Shown: positions 46,777-47,012 of the stretch, piece after piece | Layout of the letters: every line of letters starts with the position of its first letter | Numbering within the stretch: position 1 is the first letter of the stretch | IMG/VR virus record: IMGVR_UViG_3300006916_000081 | Span: 1 to 47,012 of that record | Source of the DNA: a virus | Length of the DNA: 47,012 bases | Reading direction: 5' to 3' (one strand) | Made by a program: the position numbers and the translations under genes | Notes under the pieces: model-generated | Seen by the model: the letters and a program-made list of their open reading frames with translations, nothing else | Told to the model about the DNA's origin: nothing | Database searches by the model: none

Positions 46777-46852
46777 CATAAACATTGAGGCATTCGGTGC
46801 CTGAGTCACTTGGGGTTACCCCATTTAAAATAAACAAAACAAATTAATTATT
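46777..46852 (+). promoter_or_regulatory. Gene 23 leader with two hairpins and a weak late-type box
   Basis: CATAAACA at 46777-46784 is a two-mismatch late box. It is followed by hairpin AGGCA-TTCGG-TGCCT (46788-46802) and hairpin TGGGG-TTA-CCCCA (46811-46823), then an A-rich stretch with no Shine-Dalgarno up to the ATG at 46853. Confidence 0.45.
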
Positions 46853-47012
46853 ATGAATAAACCACAATCATTTATTGATAAAGATCGCGCTAACACCCTC
46901 TTGGAAAAGTGGGCTCCAGTGCTTGATTATACATCCGATTCAGTTAAGGCAATCGACGATGCTCACACCCGATTAAATACGGCTGTTCTCTTGGAGAACA
47001 AAGAGAAAAGGG
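46853..47012 (+). CDS. 23: Major capsid protein gp23, N-terminal fragment
   Basis: 53 codons are present before the window ends. LLEKWAPVLDYTSD near 16-29 and AVLLENKEKR near 44-53 match the T4 gp23 N-terminus (LLNKWKPLLEGEG, IFENQEK). This N-terminal segment is the part removed by gp21 during maturation. Position directly after gene 22 agrees. Confidence 0.85.
   Translation, partial: MNKPQSFIDKDRANTLLEKWAPVLDYTSDSVKAIDDAHTRLNTAVLLENKEKR

Noticed and set aside
1-47012. CRISPR array, insertion sequence, integrase or attachment site
   Set aside because: No regularly spaced repeats, transposase or integrase motifs, or tRNA-end duplication next to the two tRNA genes were seen.

Overview
The window is a continuous piece of an AT-rich T4-like tailed phage genome, probably of marine origin. 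It carries T4 replication and recombination genes (43, 46, 47, 55, uvsW, uvsY, a 62-like clamp-loader subunit) and T4 head/neck genes (15, 20, 13, 4, 21, a 67-like core gene, 22 and the first codons of 23). It also carries accessory genes typical of marine T4-like phages: phoH, thyX, folE2, queD, queE, a thioredoxin and a large sugar/LPS-type cluster. No bacterial housekeeping genes, integrase, transposase or CRISPR array are visible.

Layout. 1-1626: tail of an unidentified gene and a GlcNAc-transferase-like glycosyltransferase. 1623-10909, minus strand: uvsY, uvsW, late sigma factor 55, 47, 46, a glycosyltransferase, DNA polymerase 43 and a small gene, in transcription order. Genes 43 and 47 are each broken by a single frameshift. 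10931-18038, plus strand: small late-type genes and a run of enzymes (nuclease-like, ligase-like, HxGH and Pol-beta nucleotidyltransferases, retropepsin-like protease) whose N-termini resemble the T4 capsid-targeting leader. 18039-23470: tRNA-Thr and tRNA-Gly with queD on the minus strand, divergent from folE2; then thioredoxin, a DUF932-like gene, a conserved phage gene, phoH (minus) and queE. 23521-24869: P-loop kinase and a tail-fibre-like gene. 24919-37046: carbohydrate cluster with eight or more glycosyltransferase or sugar-pathway genes, including gmd, an fcl-like reductase, a ColD/RfbH-like PLP enzyme, GT11 and GT10 transferases, and a KdsC/PfkB/nucleotidyltransferase-RpiB set. 37021-40193: 62-like subunit, GroES-like co-chaperonin, WYL_2-like gene, an unknown and a DinG/XPD-like helicase. 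40213 to the end: virion module 15-20-(59-aa gene)-13-4-21-67-22-23.

Regulation. Start codons are preceded by two very regular promoter types. A T4 late-type box (TATAAATA or a one- or two-base variant) lies exactly 5 bases before the start codon at eleven genes. A sigma70-type pair (TTGAnn, 16 bp, TATAAT) has its -10 box 6-11 bases before the start at nine genes. Both place the expected transcription start at or within a few bases of the start codon, so many mRNAs should be leaderless or nearly so. A third arrangement, GGAACW-N4-TATAAT directly after the stop of the upstream gene, occurs four times.

The most novel-looking material is the leaderless promoter layout, the putative capsid-targeted enzyme cassette, and the two nucleotide-sugar cassettes: a possible GDP-colitose/fucose route, and an isomerase-kinase-phosphatase-nucleotidyltransferase set with a fused nucleotidyltransferase-RpiB protein. 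Functions are read from motifs remembered for each family; no database search was run.
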